From Ophiobolus disseminans (taxonomy: Eukaryota > Ascomycota > Dothideomycetes > Pleosporales > Phaeosphaeriaceae), in the NCBI GenBank assembly GCA_010093685.1, contig MU006237.1:434001-498000 (forward strand): a DNA stretch of 64,000 bases. The letters are read 5' to 3'. Below, piece after piece: positions 43,999 to 56,271 of this stretch (position 1 is the first letter of the stretch; each line of letters starts with the position of its first letter). A program made the translations under genes and the position numbers. Under the pieces are notes generated by a model. The model had not been told where the DNA came from and did not search any database. It was given only the letters and a program-made list of their open reading frames with translations.

Positions 43999-46900
43999 TC
44001 ACGCCACCGGCTCGCGATCCTCTTTCTTGACGAGCGTCTTGGTTTGCTTTTTCGCGGTGCCGATATGCGTGTTGTGCACCTTTGTCGCAAACTTGAGACT
44101 TGTGATGGTCTCTTGCAAGTGGGCCTGTAGCGGGCTGACCATGACGAACATGAGCGTCTTCGAGTTGCCACCGAGGGAGTATTGGAGGAGGTATGTTAGC
44201 TGCCGACATGTTAGTACACGAATGTGGTGCTTCTCGGGAATGGACATACCTTGGAGTTCCTGTACGGAATATGACCACCCTCCTTCGACGAGCCTAGCGC
44301 ATTAATCACGTCGCCCAGACAGCTCAAGCTCTTGTTGATGTTTTGAGTCTCCTTCAATCGCGCGCCTTCGGCTTTGGAATGCTCGAGCCTTTCTGAGCCA
44401 GCGAGATCGACAAGGTTGAGAGTGCCTTCGCTCTTCTCGCCAGTGATCTCGTTAGTGCCTACAAGCTTGAGGATGAAGACCGAGTGACTTCGACTCGATC
44501 GCATATTCGCTTTGGTGGCAGCCACTGTTCTGTTCTTGCTTGCCGTCTCGAGAATCTCGTCGACTCTTTCCGGCCCGTCGAGCTCGACGCTGACAGTGTT
44601 CTCCAGGTAGGTTTGCTTCTTCGCTGTGTCGTGTCTGACCTCTACCTTCTTCTTGTCGAGGTCCTCAGAGCGTCCGAGAAGATCGTTGTAGGTCTCATTG
44701 TAGACTTCAATGAACGAACCCTGCATCGTATACCGCCAGCCCTTCTCTTCCAGGCGTTGTGCCTCGGCGTATATTTGGGCTGTTGCACGAGGAATCATGC
44801 CATCAAGCGATGACATGGTATATGTCTTGCCCGATCCTGTTTGTCCGTAGCAGAATATGCACACGTTGTAGCCGTCCAGCGCACTTTGCACGAGCTGGCT
44901 GATCTCCTCAAACACCTCACCATTCTGTGACGTGGGGCCAAACACACGGTCGAAGGAGTACGCGTATGCGGCGGTTGTGTCCTTGCCCATCGCACTTTGT
45001 CTATTGGGACCAAGAACTGCGACCTCTTTGCTGTCCGTGTCGTTGTCCGGAAATGATATGCTTGCAGGATCACTCTCCTCAGCGTGAGTTGGCCGCACAC
45101 GGCACATGACTCGGATGTTGCCTTTGAGCTCTTGTACTTGGTTGAACAACTTCCGCCGTAATGTCTCCTCTTGTCGCAGCTTCTCGTGTGCTCGCTCAGC
45201 TGCTTCGATGGCATCCTGCATCCGCCGGTGGAGCTCGTTGAAGGCTGACGATTGCGCTTGACTATCTGACTCGAGGAAGTCAATCTTCTCCTTCATGGCC
45301 TTGTTGGCAGAATCCAGAGTGAGATTACTTGTGTTTACCTCGGTTAGTTGACCTTGGAGTCCAGTCCTGAGGTGTCTTTCCCGGTCAAGCTCCGCTTTCA
45401 CGTTGATGAGCTCGCCTTGAACCAGCTGTATCTCACGCTGCTTCACGTCGGCGTCCACTGCAGCCATCCTGAGCCGCGATGCGTAATCTGCCTCTACTGC
45501 TTGCGCTTCTTGTGATCGTCTTGACCGTTCGGCTTCGCTATCTGCGTCGACCTTCTTTCGTAGCTCTGCCAGCTCTGCCCCATGTTCTCGCAGGAGCTTA
45601 TCAATGCGGCCTTCGAAGTCCTTCCTTATCTTCTCTTCCGACTCTTCTTTATCCTTGAGCATCCGTTTTGTGTCCTTCTCATGTCTGAACTCCATGTCTT
45701 CAACGTCGTTGCGGAGCTTCCGGCGAAGGTCGTCGGTCTCAAAGGTATGATTGCGTTGCGTCATCTCGAGCTCCATCTTCACCGTGGTGAAGCAGCTTTG
45801 CGTGTCTTTGAGGTCGGACTCCAAGCCTTTGTTGACTGTCTCTAGTCTTGCGCGGATAGATTCGAGTTCAGTCACTATAAAGGTGCGTCAGTCATGCACA
45901 GAGTTGATAGTCATTCCTCTCAGCACATACCTCGGCCTTGTAGTTGCTGAATTGTATCCTTGTAGTCAGTCGTCTTCTGCACTTCGCCTAGCATTTGCTC
46001 CTTGAATACCCGAAAATCGCGCTCAATGGCTTCGACTCGGTCGTCGTAGAAGTCTGGACAGCGATCGTTAGTAAATCTGTTGAGAAAGGGGGCTCTTGTC
46101 CTGGGTGTAGAAGAAAGTGGCCGAACAGGAGTCGGTATTCCCAGCTGCCGCACAGGCGTGGCTTTCGGGAGGTGGGATGGTAACTTTGGCGGTTTAAAGA
46201 AAGGATTGGCCTCCTTGCCAGGAATCGTTCCACATCCGACGCGACTGTCTCGATTCGCTGCATTCGAGGCGCCCAACGTGAGCGCTACGAGAGTGTTGCA
46301 GATATCGTCGCAGCTAGCTTCGGCAGGCTCTTCCATAACGGGAGTAATCGTACGGAGGTTGGAAGGAGATGATACAGATCTGGAGTTGGACAAAAGAAAG
46401 ACTCTCTTGGGGGGTACATTGAGAGAGTTTGGCCGCCTTCTTGAGGCTGACGGTGCGTTCTTCTGCACCTTGATGGTATCCTGGGGAATCGTAGAGGTAG
46501 AGAATGGGTGCACACCTTTGCGCTCGAGACTGTCATCCTCGAAGTCTTCCTCGCGTTGCCTCATCGCAGTGGCTGGGCGCATGCCCTGGTGATGCGACTT
46601 GCTCCTACCATGGCCCATTGCCGACTTCGGCCTCGCCGTGGTGCTCGGAACTCGCGTAACGGTGCTGACGCTGTTGCCACTGACTGAGGCCGCAAGGTTT
46701 GGTCGTGTGGGTTTGTTTTGGCCGATGCGCGACGTGGACGCTGCATGGCCGCGCAAGATGGTGTCCTTAACACCGTTGGGGAGTGGCCGGAGGTTCGCTG
46801 GCGCTGCGGGTTTTCGTGCGTATTCACCGACTCTTTCTGCCAGCGTCTTCCGTTGCTTGGTCGCGGGTTCGGGTACTGAGTATGTTAGCTGCCGGCTCGT

Positions 46901-47177
46901 CTCACTCAGGGTGGGAGAGGGGGGTTTACAGCCGGAGGGCTTGTGCTTGTTCGATGGCGGCGGTGGCATTGCGCTGCGAGCATTCATACTCGAGTCTTGC
47001 AGCTCACCGAGGGCACGGGTTTGCGATGCAAACTTGGGCAATTGAGTAGGCATCTTCAACCCGGACGGCTTCGAGAAGCCCTACATTACGATCGACTGTT
47101 AGTAGTGTCCATGTTGTACTGATTGCGACGATACACACCTCATTTTCGTTCGCCGGCTCTGCCTTGATGTAGTCCAT
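43999..47177 (-). CDS. klpA: Kinesin-14 (C-terminal minus-end motor, KlpA/Kar3 type)
   Basis: Microtubule motor of mitotic and meiotic spindles, 1,004 aa. Exons are 47139-47177, 45931-47080, 44250-45874 and 43999-44199; introns 47081-47138, 45875-45930 and 44200-44249. Residues 1-350 are a basic, Ser/Pro-rich tail (likely second microtubule-binding site). Coiled coil covers about 370-648. The motor is C-terminal from about 649 (NIRVMCRVRP): P-loop GQTGSGKT at 740-747, switch I SSRSHS, switch II DLAGSE, and NKSLSCLGDVINAL with HIPYRNSKLTYLLQ spanning the last splice. The neck directly before the motor (VQELKGNIRV) is the kinesin-14 signature. The 39-nt first exon encodes MDYIKAEPANENE. Kar3 family in yeast pairs with light-chain-like partners; KlpA works as a homodimer. 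Confidence 0.95.
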
Positions 47178-47252
47178 GGTGTCCAAGAAAGAAAGAATGT
47201 CACCAAAGCATGCTATGTCGCGAGCCAGAGGCAAAAGCGCGTCGTCGTAGTC

Positions 47253-47279
47253 GGTGGTGATGGTGGTGATGGTGGTGAT
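47253..47279. repeat. Short tandem repeat (GGTGGTGAT)x3
   Basis: Three perfect copies of a 9-bp unit lie about 75-100 bp upstream of the kinesin start, probably in its 5' UTR or promoter. Confidence 0.8.
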
Positions 47280-48156
47280 GTTGCCAGGCTCTGATGCTAT
47301 GTCCGTGTTTACAAACACAGGAAGCGCACCATCCCTGTTGTTGCACCAACGCCATCGGGCTAGTACCTTGGCTTGCCAAACCACCCCCGGCCTTGCTCGA
47401 GTCTGCCCCCTCCACAATCGCAATCGTTGGACAATGTCTGACTACATCATACTGTTGTTGCTCTCGTTCTGCCACATTTCTACACGCCTACCATGTGCAG
47501 CTCTCCCGCTCCTACCGACGATGCTTCTCAAGTGACCCTCTCTGTGAAGATACTCGGTCCTTGATTTGACGATGTGGTGAGATTGGTCGCAAACAGCACA
47601 GCAGCTCCAGAAGCTTAGCAAGCCATACTGGCGGCAGCTATCGAAAGGAACTCGCATGATTAGCGCTGCCTCGCCATGCCTCATTACTCTACGAGAGAAG
47701 GCTGTCCCAGCCTACTGAAGAATCGTACTTTGCCCGGAACGATTTGAGCATGCGCATACATCCTAACGGCGAAGGCAAATTTCTTCGCTCAGAGCGCATC
47801 AAGATGTGGGCCAAACTTGGTGGACTATGAGCATCTCAGGACTGCCAGTGGAAGGCGATCGAGCTGCTGTGAATCTCAGCCACTGAGGCGCCAGGCTGAA
47901 GTTGCTGGTGATCCATGATTTGCTGAGTGGTGGCTGTTTACTGCAAGCCTCAGCCTTGTCTCCATCGCAGCGCGGTTTGGGGGCTTAGCCTGCACAATCT
48001 GCGCCTTCCCAATCGCTGGCTTGTTTACCGTCGCTGCGCCTCGCACCTTTGCAGCTCAAGCTATATAGTCGTCACCAGCCCAGCTCATTGTGTGCCTTTT
48101 TCAGAGCTTCGGCCTGTGCTTTCTCCAGTGTGCTGCTTCGAGACGCCACACAGACA
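47280..48156. other. Intergenic, divergent region between kinesin-14 and orphan membrane protein 2
   Basis: No gene seen. The plus-strand frame of the next gene is open from 47927 but has no ATG there, so it is read as UTR and intron. Confidence 0.5.
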
Positions 48157-50080
48157 ATGTTGCAAAACACCACTTTCGCACAAAATACTACTTTCGGGCA
48201 CGGAAATAGTACCGCGGGGAATTGTAAGTGCTGTGCAAGGCTGGGACCTACGATTCACTGTTCTCAACAACACGCTAATCGATACGGTAGCTGACGATGC
48301 GTCGAATCAGGTATCATGGCAAAGTGCATTCTGGCCGATCATCGCATGCACTTTTGCCGTTATACTTCAAGATTCAGGCAAGGTCAACAGTCTACACCAA
48401 GACAACAGTTATGCCCTGAAGTCCTCATTTATCATCTGTTTCTTGGACACCAGTCTGATGATAGTCGAACTCGTCTGTTTAATGTGCGTGGGATGTTCCT
48501 TTCGGGTTGCAGCCAGGCACGTATGGTATAACCGTTTCGACGGAGAAGAAGCACCTTCAGACAACGCATGGATCTTCTTTTTCAAAGCAATCCGTGGTGA
48601 AAAGCGGGATGACTATTATAGCATCAGCATTGCTTCTGAGACGCCAGCGCATCTGACTTCGCGGACACTTACTGGCCTTGACCACCATCACGGTTCCAGT
48701 CGAGTTGGAACTACCAATTTAGGTTACCATCAGCATCCTACTGTGGCATGGCAGGGGTGTGCAGCTGGGCGACCCGAGCCATCGACGTTAACAATGATGA
48801 ACAACCATGACCATAATGGAACTTTCACTGCTAGTGGGTCGGTCGCCAGCATTCGTGAGCACTATACCGTCGTACCCTTGGAGTCAATAATTGTTCCGAC
48901 AATCGTTACTCAACCACCAACGCCCGGCTCGTTGAATGTCAATGTTCTTGGTTGGAATGGGATAAATAAAGGAAAACCCACGGCATCACCCATGATCTCT
49001 GAAAGATTACCATATGCAAAATTTGAGGCATTTATGGAGCATGATAGCCAAGAGACGGGTCCATCAGGTGAGATACACGGCTCTTCCGAGGAACTTGAGA
49101 TTACGGAGTATGACAACCAAGAGACTGCTCCATCAAGTGAAGCCTGCCACCCTTTCGAAGAGGTTGCAGAGCCAGCCATCGATCACACCTGGAGGATTGG
49201 CACGATCGCATTCATTCTCGGAGCGTTGCCACAAGCCATCAAGATCTTCGGGATGAGAAGCATACCCTTCACGCAATTCTCTGTCGCTGTGTTCTTCGTA
49301 ACCTTCCTGGTCGCCGAGGTTTTCCGCTTTATAGCAGGCCCCGCTGGTGCAATCGATCTCCAACCTTTGCCCGTTGTCAAGAACATAAAGGAAGAAATCA
49401 GGGAATTGAAAGATATTCTCTCAGTAATCCTCAGTGGATTAATGCTCTACCTCGGCATGGGGTACATACCTATGAGCTATACGGGCCAGGTATGGCATGG
49501 GCCCGTGGTTCTCTTTCTGTTCGCTACTGGCGTCGCGGCAATTGCTGCGTGTACATTCCTACTACTAGATGGCGCGGCTGGAAGTGGAAGAGTTATGACC
49601 TTCATGCGCCGGCTCGACCTGTTAGGGAAATTTGTGGACGCATGGTCACGGCTCCTTGGGACGTTCACGATGCTTATTTCTGATCTAACAGCTATTGATC
49701 AGAACCTTGTGGAGGTGTATCTCGTACCCGGAGGAGTTTTCTTCGTCTTTTTCATCATTACGTTAGCTGTACCCTCATGTCTTAGGTTCTCTCCTACTGT
49801 TTTCACTTTAGTTTCTTTCTGGGATCCTGTGGTCACGTACGTTGCTTTCTTTACAACTGCTCCAGCGTGGATGTCGCTATGCCACATCATATTCCGTTTA
49901 TTCTTCATGGGATCGCTATCATACTATCCGCGTAAAGTTCTTGGATTGAAAGGTACTGTAGCTGAATGTTGGAGAGGGTGCTTTGTGCTCGCGAATCTTT
50001 CAATCTGGTTTCTTATATATTCTGCCTTGTACAATCCCGAAGGAACTTACAAACCCAGTTGGGCTGATGCGCTTGGATAA
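48157..50080 (+). CDS. Orphan polytopic membrane protein with internal acidic repeat
   Basis: 618 aa from exons 48157-48223 and 48291-50080. I choose the ATG at 48157 because splicing GTAAGT...GGTAG joins MLQNTTFAQNTTFGHGNSTAGN to SDDASNQVSWQ in frame, giving an N-glycosylation-rich start before the first helix. Two helices follow (FWPIIACTFAVILQ; FIICFLDTSLMIVELVCLMCVG), then a ~260-residue hydrophilic loop with a duplicated acidic motif (EHDSQETGPSGE, EYDNQETAPSSE). Six to seven more helices come in the C-terminal half (IGTIAFILGALPQA, FSVAVFFVTFLVAEV, GPVVLFLFATGVAAIA, VPGGVFFVFFIITLAV and others). I do not recognise the family. Confidence 0.7.
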
Positions 50081-52268
50081 CTTATCATCACTGGTATTAC
50101 CTTCTACCCAATTGCACTGTATAACGAGCGAGAGTCACATTCGCTAAATGTATGAGATTCTGCTATACTCTTCTTAGTAGAATTCCTTGCGTTAGTCCCT
50201 ATTTTAGGTGATTGAAAGGACCATTCAACGCGCGCCATCTTCCTTAGGATACCATTTATTTCTCTCTAAAGCACTACGCACTCAACACCAACGTATACAC
50301 AAGCGAACGCTCATCCTCCAATATGCTACCGCTTACTCTACGCCGCCAACAGCTTACTGTACGGCCTTTTCTTCACCGCGAGACGCTTCGAGGCGTCTGG
50401 TGGTGCAGGCCGGCGGACACTAGCGCACGTGGAGTGCAAGGTCTTGCGTCGCCGACCAGGAAGGCACCTGGGCCGTCTGAACATCTCCACACCACAACCC
50501 CATCTTACCATCCCATGATGTCTTATTCTACGCGCGCATCACCGCGAAATGGTTGGCGGAGACCACATCAGTGTTCCCAAGCAGCTACACGTTTGTTGCT
50601 ACGGAAGCCTTGACATACGCAGGGGACGCGACACTCGAGTAACGACCGCGGACGACCCATCCATACGAATCCTCCCACCGCGACTTCAGAGTCAATGCAT
50701 CAGGCCAGAGACACGCGACAGGCTTTGGTATGGAGCCATTGACTTCCTACTCTAGTATGATGCCGTCTACTTGCTTCTACCAAAATAGCCCTCGGGGTTG
50801 GTCTTTCTGTTCCTCAACCACCGGGCGAAATGCCCTCTTGATAGTCGCGAGAGCCACAGTCAAAGATACACTATCCTATGTGTATACAGAGACTTTTGAG
50901 AGTTAAGAACAACTTTCTCCACGTAAATTTAGTTGTCAGGCTTAGCCCTCTCTTATCTTTTACGAAAAGGTTTTCACTTCCTTCACATGCCCGGGACTCC
51001 TGGACTGACTCAATTCGGTATAACACTTTCCCTCCGCATCCATAAACTCTTCTCCTCGACACTCATCGATGGGCTGAGCAAGACCTGAAGGATACTAAAT
51101 ATCGGAAATATGCGTTGCTTGCTCGGAGTTCGAAAACACAGCGCCGCCCACAGATGTGTTTCTTCACTTGCTTTTCGAATCATTTCGAGGCTTGAAAGAA
51201 TGGGTAAAGGAGACGCTAAATGTTCGGAAGAGGTATATATGTCGCCAAAACTCTTCCAAAACATTCACGTCTCTGCGGCTCCTGGTTCGAACTTTGATTG
51301 CGCTACATGATATCCCTCCCAGCCCTTCAACACTCTCGCCACCATCACTCAATTTCAAGCTTAGTCAAACTAGAAGTTCAAGAGAGAACTCTTTCATGTG
51401 CTTCTCCTTTCTCTCGACTCAAAAACTCTGACACAAAACACGTCAAGTTGCTCAATATGTCCAGTGCAGTTCTGCTTCTCGATGTTAAAAAATGATCAAC
51501 ACAAACACATGTCTCCCTCTCCCTTTTCCTTTGGCCAGATATAAATCCGCGTCGCCGCGCCGCCGTCCCCGCATCTCTCAACCACAATTTCCGCAGCGGC
51601 ACAAAAAAACAATTGCATCGCGAGACATGTCCTCCGCTGCCACTTTCTGTTCTAGAAACTTACAAGTTCCAAGTCATGTCTCCCTCTCCCTCTCCCTCCA
51701 ACCAAATGTAAACCTCTTCGCCTCCCAACCCTCTACTTTCAAAACACCTTCCTCATTCCACAAGGACCCAAAAAGGACTCGAACAACTCCCAATGTTCTG
51801 CGCCGTGCTTCTCTTGCTGCAAAACGTACCAGCAGCCGATGATGAGTCTGCTTCAAGTGTTGTGTTTGCATAAGAACAATAACGTCGAGTTGAAATATTT
51901 CTGCTACTACACCACTGCTTCTCTGAATCGCACTAAAGCTAATCGACGACCTCGAAATGTGCTGCTCTGCTGCTGTCATGTGTGCAGAATGCAAAAGTAT
52001 ACCTGGTCATGAGTTTGCTTTGCGTGGTTTCTGTCCAAGAACAACATGAGATACATATATGCGGCGAGTGTGCAAAACGACCCCCAAAAGGCCACAGCAT
52101 CAGCATTCATGTGCGCATTTCAAAATGCCAACTTCACGCGATATGAGAAAAGAAAATCATAAAAATGCCAAATAATATCATTTGAAATACACCAACTATA
52201 AATGCCGTAATATCTTCCCTTATCTTCATCCTTCTCTACCTTCAATCTCTCCCTCCCCACTTCCCACC
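50081..52268. other. Intergenic, 2.2 kb between orphan membrane protein 2 and the LOA1-like gene
   Basis: No supported gene. Pyrimidine-rich plus strand at 51500-51800 gives long but low-complexity frames. Nothing resembling tRNA or a transposon end was seen. Confidence 0.5.
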
Positions 52269-53415
52269 CTACCTCTTCCTCTCCGCCCAAATCCTCAAGA
52301 AGTTAATCTTCTCCTCCACCCCCAACCCGACTCTCTTCACCCTCCCCAGCCTCGCCAGATCCTCCCCAACACGATCCAGCACCCGCTGTTCATCCGGACT
52401 TATATGCGCCGCTCCCTCCGCCGACGATCCACCATTCTCCCTAAAAGCCGGCCCGTCGAAAATATTCGTATCGTAGCCGCTGGCGACGGCGCGCGAGGGC
52501 GAAGCGTTGGGCGAGTCTTGCGTGGGAGTGTTGTAGATTGCGGTTGCGATGCGGACGCGCATTTGGTGTGTGGGTTTATTGAGGAGGGACCAGAGCCAGT
52601 ATGCGTACTGGCCTGGGATGGGTGTTGTGATGTCTTGGGGTGTGTAACGCAGGTTGACGGCGTAGATGGCTGTTTTGGGGGATGCGGATAGCAGGCACGG
52701 GCTGAGCGGTAGGATGGCGCGGCCGTTTGTGGTTGTGGTCTCGGGGAAGACGCAGATGACGCTGTTGGGGTTGGCGTTTGTGAGTTCTTCCAGCGTGACG
52801 AGTTTGGACTCGTCGTTGGGGTAGATCTGGGGCGCGGCGAAAGCGAGACGGATCGCCGAGAAGAGCGTGATGCGTTCGACTTTGCGGGTGTGTGGGTATG
52901 CGCGGGTGAAGATGGGTTGGAAGATGCCGGCGAGGTAGAGCGGGTCGAGCGGGGAGGTGAAGGACGAGGCTACGATGGTGCCGGCGTGGGGAAGGTGCTC
53001 GCTAGAGGCGGACAGACGACTGATATCACTATCAGCCTTTAGTATCTCTTGTGTAGTGCTTTGTGGAAGGGACATACCCTCTCTTCACACGGTCGACCTG
53101 CAGATCAACCCACCATACCCCAGGAATGCTGATCATCATCCACAGCGCACCGTACTTGATCCGGCTGCCAATTGGTATCCATTCCAGCAAACCAAAGTAC
53201 AGTATTGATACGCCGAGCAGCAGTGGTAGGCGGAAGAGGAAGAGACAGACAGACACGATTGTCCAGAGGATATTGGTCGGTGCGGGAGGGACGGGGAGGA
53301 AGGGCGCGATGGATGTGCCTGCGATCCGCTGTCAGCTTCTTCTGCTCCAAAAATTTACACGCGTTGGCGATGACGTATGCGTACCTTTATCGCGGAATTG
53401 GCTGTATTTCTCCAT
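52269..53415 (-). CDS. LOA1/Vps66-like PlsC-type acyltransferase
   Basis: Probable ER or lipid-droplet lysophosphatidic acid acyltransferase, 343 aa. Exons are 53385-53415, 53078-53318 and 52269-53028; introns 53319-53384 and 53029-53077. Two membrane segments lie at about 23-75 (NILWTIVSVCLFLFRLPLLL; IKYGALWMMISIPGVWWV). The usual HX4D is replaced by SSFTSPLD (112-119), keeping the Asp but not the His. Later blocks are LYLAGIFQPIFTRAYP, a CVFPETTTTNGRAILPLS block corresponding to the FPEG/T motif, and AVNLRYTPQDITTPIPG. This pattern is what I recall for the Vps66/Loa1 group; glycerolipid substrate is inferred. Confidence 0.75.
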
Positions 53416-54383
53416 GGCGGGCAGTTAGGCCTTGTGTCACCGAGGCATGAAGTTGTGGGGCGACGGTGGAAGGCGGAGAGTGGGCGGGTTATAAAGTGAA
53501 GCTTGCGTGAGCAGCAGCGAAGCAAAGCGCAGGGAGCGAAGCCGAGCAAACGAGGTAAGACGGACGACTGGTCTCACTTCCCGAACGCGCGAGGTGCAGT
53601 GTGTGGCGATGGTACGTAGTTTGTCGCGTTTAGTGCAGGACCAAAGATGAGTGGTTGTGCGAGTCATGCACGTTCTTGGAATTCGCATGTGAACGCCAAG
53701 ACATATTTTGGAGAACAGAGCACGTGAGCTCCAATGCTCCACCTAACCCACAACACTACAGTCCCATCACGCATCACGCCCCAAATCTCTGCGCACCAAA
53801 CATCTTATTAAAAACTCAATTCACTCCCTACCACTACCATAACTATTTAACCACCCTCTCCCCCTTCCTTCCAACCAAACCCACACGCTCCAGTCGTGTT
53901 CCCCCAAAACAATCACAATACATGCTTCAAAACCCGCCAGCCATGCTCAAGACCAAGGAGAACAAAGTGTACTATGTGTATGTTGATATACAAAGGAAAG
54001 TAAGATTGTGATAGTAATCGAGCGACGACATGTCGTTCCGCTCAAGCAGCGGATGTGAGATGGGGTATGTGTAATGGGTGTAGTGAGTAGATGCCAATAT
54101 TACAACTTTTTCTTCTTTCTTCCTCATTCGCTCGAGACCCGCAAAAACGCCGGCCCTCATCGTGCGCTGAGAATTAAAAAAAAACAGGGCACATACACCC
54201 TGGCCTTCGCTCCACAGGTGGGTTACCAAACCGGTCCACCTCTTGATGCAAATTACAAAGTGACTGATTACAAAAGACAATTGGTCTACGGCTCGACCAG
54301 GTGAATAAGATGAATATCCGCGCAGCAATAAACAGGGTATACGCAAGCGTACTTTTTTCTCTCTTCATCTCAAGCTATCTCCT
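53416..54383. other. Intergenic, LOA1-like gene 5' side to phosphatase 3' side
   Basis: About 970 bp with no gene. Several short frames on both strands lack any domain. Confidence 0.5.
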
Positions 54384-56271
54384 TCACAGCGCCACGTCAA
54401 GCACCAGACTGACGTCGCTGACCTGGTTGCCAGCGAGGTCCTCGAGCACGGGTATCAGATCCAGCAGCTCGTTATCGTGGGCATCCGAAAACCAACTGCT
54501 GATGGGGACGGCGTGTTGAGGGTGGAAAATGTAGGATGTGGGCGAGTTGTCGATAATAATGGTATCTTTCAGATCGCGGCCGATTTGCGACAAATCCTGC
54601 AATCGTTAGTCGAGCTCGATGAGCACAGCAGATGCTCGACATACCTTCACGTAGTTGCCCTGGTGGTTGTAGCAACTTTCGCGGAAAAGCCTGTGGTGCA
54701 CAACACCGTGAATATCCAGCTGATCCAACAATGGGTCGCCATACTGTGCCCGTTAGCTTTGATGCCTCAAGCTAGAATGTATACATACCTTGGAGACGGA
54801 TGCGGTGAACACAACAACCTCGTACAGCTCACCGACTCTCTTCATGAACTGGTCGACGCCTGGTCTTTTTATGACGTACACGTTGTGATACTGTCCTTCG
54901 ATCTCGACGGGGATCGTGAAATCGGCCTGGTGGAGGACCTGGAATTCATTAGTACCAAACTTTTCATGGCGAACGGCGTGACGACGAACCTTGAAGCTGC
55001 TGTGCACAAGCGTCTCGTCCAAATCAAGCACCAGACACTTCTTCCCCTGGAATCGCGGTGCTAGCGGGCCAAGCAGGTACTTTTGCGGCTCCGAGGCTTC
55101 AGACACCTCGGACGTCTGGCTTTGGACAATGTTCTGCCTCTCCACCAGCGGTGGGGGAGGAGGAAGATCCACCTTGGGATGCTCCGGGTCTGCCTCTGCA
55201 TTAGGATCCTCGCCCTCTTGATGCACGTCGTTCGTCGACAGAGGGACATCCTTCATCTCAATGTCGGCATCGAGCTGCTTCTGCTCCTCCGTCTGGTCTT
55301 GTATTATCCGCGCTTGTTCAGCTGACGGTCGGGGAAGAACGGGGGTGGTTCCAGGGGTTGGCTGGGTGACTTGGATGTCAATGGGTACGGGCTGCAGTGT
55401 GCCGGGCTGGGGAGGCGAGGCTTGCTCTGCTTGCTGTCTCTTAGACTCGCTTCTTGTGATGATGGGGGTGCGGGTTTCGTGCGAAGGCCGCTCAGCTGTA
55501 CCGTCACCGTTGGTGGGCTTGTCAGCTACACCTGAACCATATGTCTCAGCACCGGCCTTTTCGTCGAGAGGAATGTTGGACTCCGCGGTGCTCGACTCGG
55601 CAGCGCTTGCATCCTGCTTCTTTACGGGCGTCGATTGGGACGTCCGGCTTGTCTTGACGGGCGCAGCCTGTTTGACGTTCTCGGGCGGGGATGAGTCTCC
55701 GTTCGATCGGTGCTCCTTGGGCGCAAAGCATGGGAGGCAGGAAAGCAAGCCGCCGGACCGTTTTGACTTACTTCGCGTCGAACCTTCGCGCTGTGCTGTG
55801 GCGGGGACCGGGGGTGGCTGGCTGGTCTTCTCCGATGCGGCGGCACGCTGTTGCGAGCGCTTGCTGCTGGCGGTGCTGCCTGCGCGGCGCTTGTTCAGGA
55901 AGCTGCGCTTGGAGTGCTTGGAGCCCCGCCCGATGCTCTCCGAGTCGGCCGCGGTGGCCCCGCTAAGGCCAGTGCCAGTGGGTGTCTGCTCGTCTGCCGA
56001 GTTCGATTGCGAGCCGGCGTGGGGGACGCCCAAGAAGGTTTGTTTCTGCTTCGAGTCTGCATCTGTGGGCGGCTCCCGGGACGACGACCGTGGTGGAACG
56101 ACTGTGCTTTGGGGGCCTACTATGCTGAGTTAGTTGGCGTATTCACACTGCAAGTATTTGTCGTCACATACCGGTGCCGTTGGGCGGCTCAGAGGTCATG
56201 GTGGCCTGGGGCTTGTCCGTCGTGGGGAGTACCGTGGGGACGGCGGCTGGCATCACGGGCTCGGTGCTCAT
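54384..56271 (-). CDS. PSR1: Psr1/Psr2-type CTD-like (NIF/FCP1 homology) phosphatase
   Basis: HAD-family serine phosphatase, 580 aa. Exons are 56172-56271, 54789-56119, 54645-54743 and 54384-54596; introns 56120-56171, 54744-54788 and 54597-54644. Residues 1-385 are low-complexity, with many S/P/E/Q and a Cys pair in GGLLSCLPCFAP (about 157-168) that may be palmitoylated, as in yeast Psr proteins, which sit at the plasma membrane in sodium and general stress signalling. The catalytic DLDETL motif (DxDxT/V) is at 399-404 within KKCLVLDLDETLVHSS; the rest of the domain includes KRPGVDQFMKR, VVFTASVSKYGDPLLD, and DTIIIDNSPTSYIFHP. The domain ends almost at the C-terminus as in the family. Confidence 0.9.

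Noticed and set aside
47927..48156. N-terminal extension of orphan membrane protein 2 from 47927
   Set aside because: It begins with GTG and crosses a good GT-AG intron; the ATG at 48157 with splicing gives a better protein.
51492..51842. 116-codon plus frame in a pyrimidine-rich tract
   Set aside because: Ser/Pro/Leu bias is explained by the CT-rich sequence; no domain.
55261..56133. 290-codon plus-strand frame
   Set aside because: It is exactly antisense to the low-complexity region of the Psr-type phosphatase, whose exons, motifs and phases are secure.
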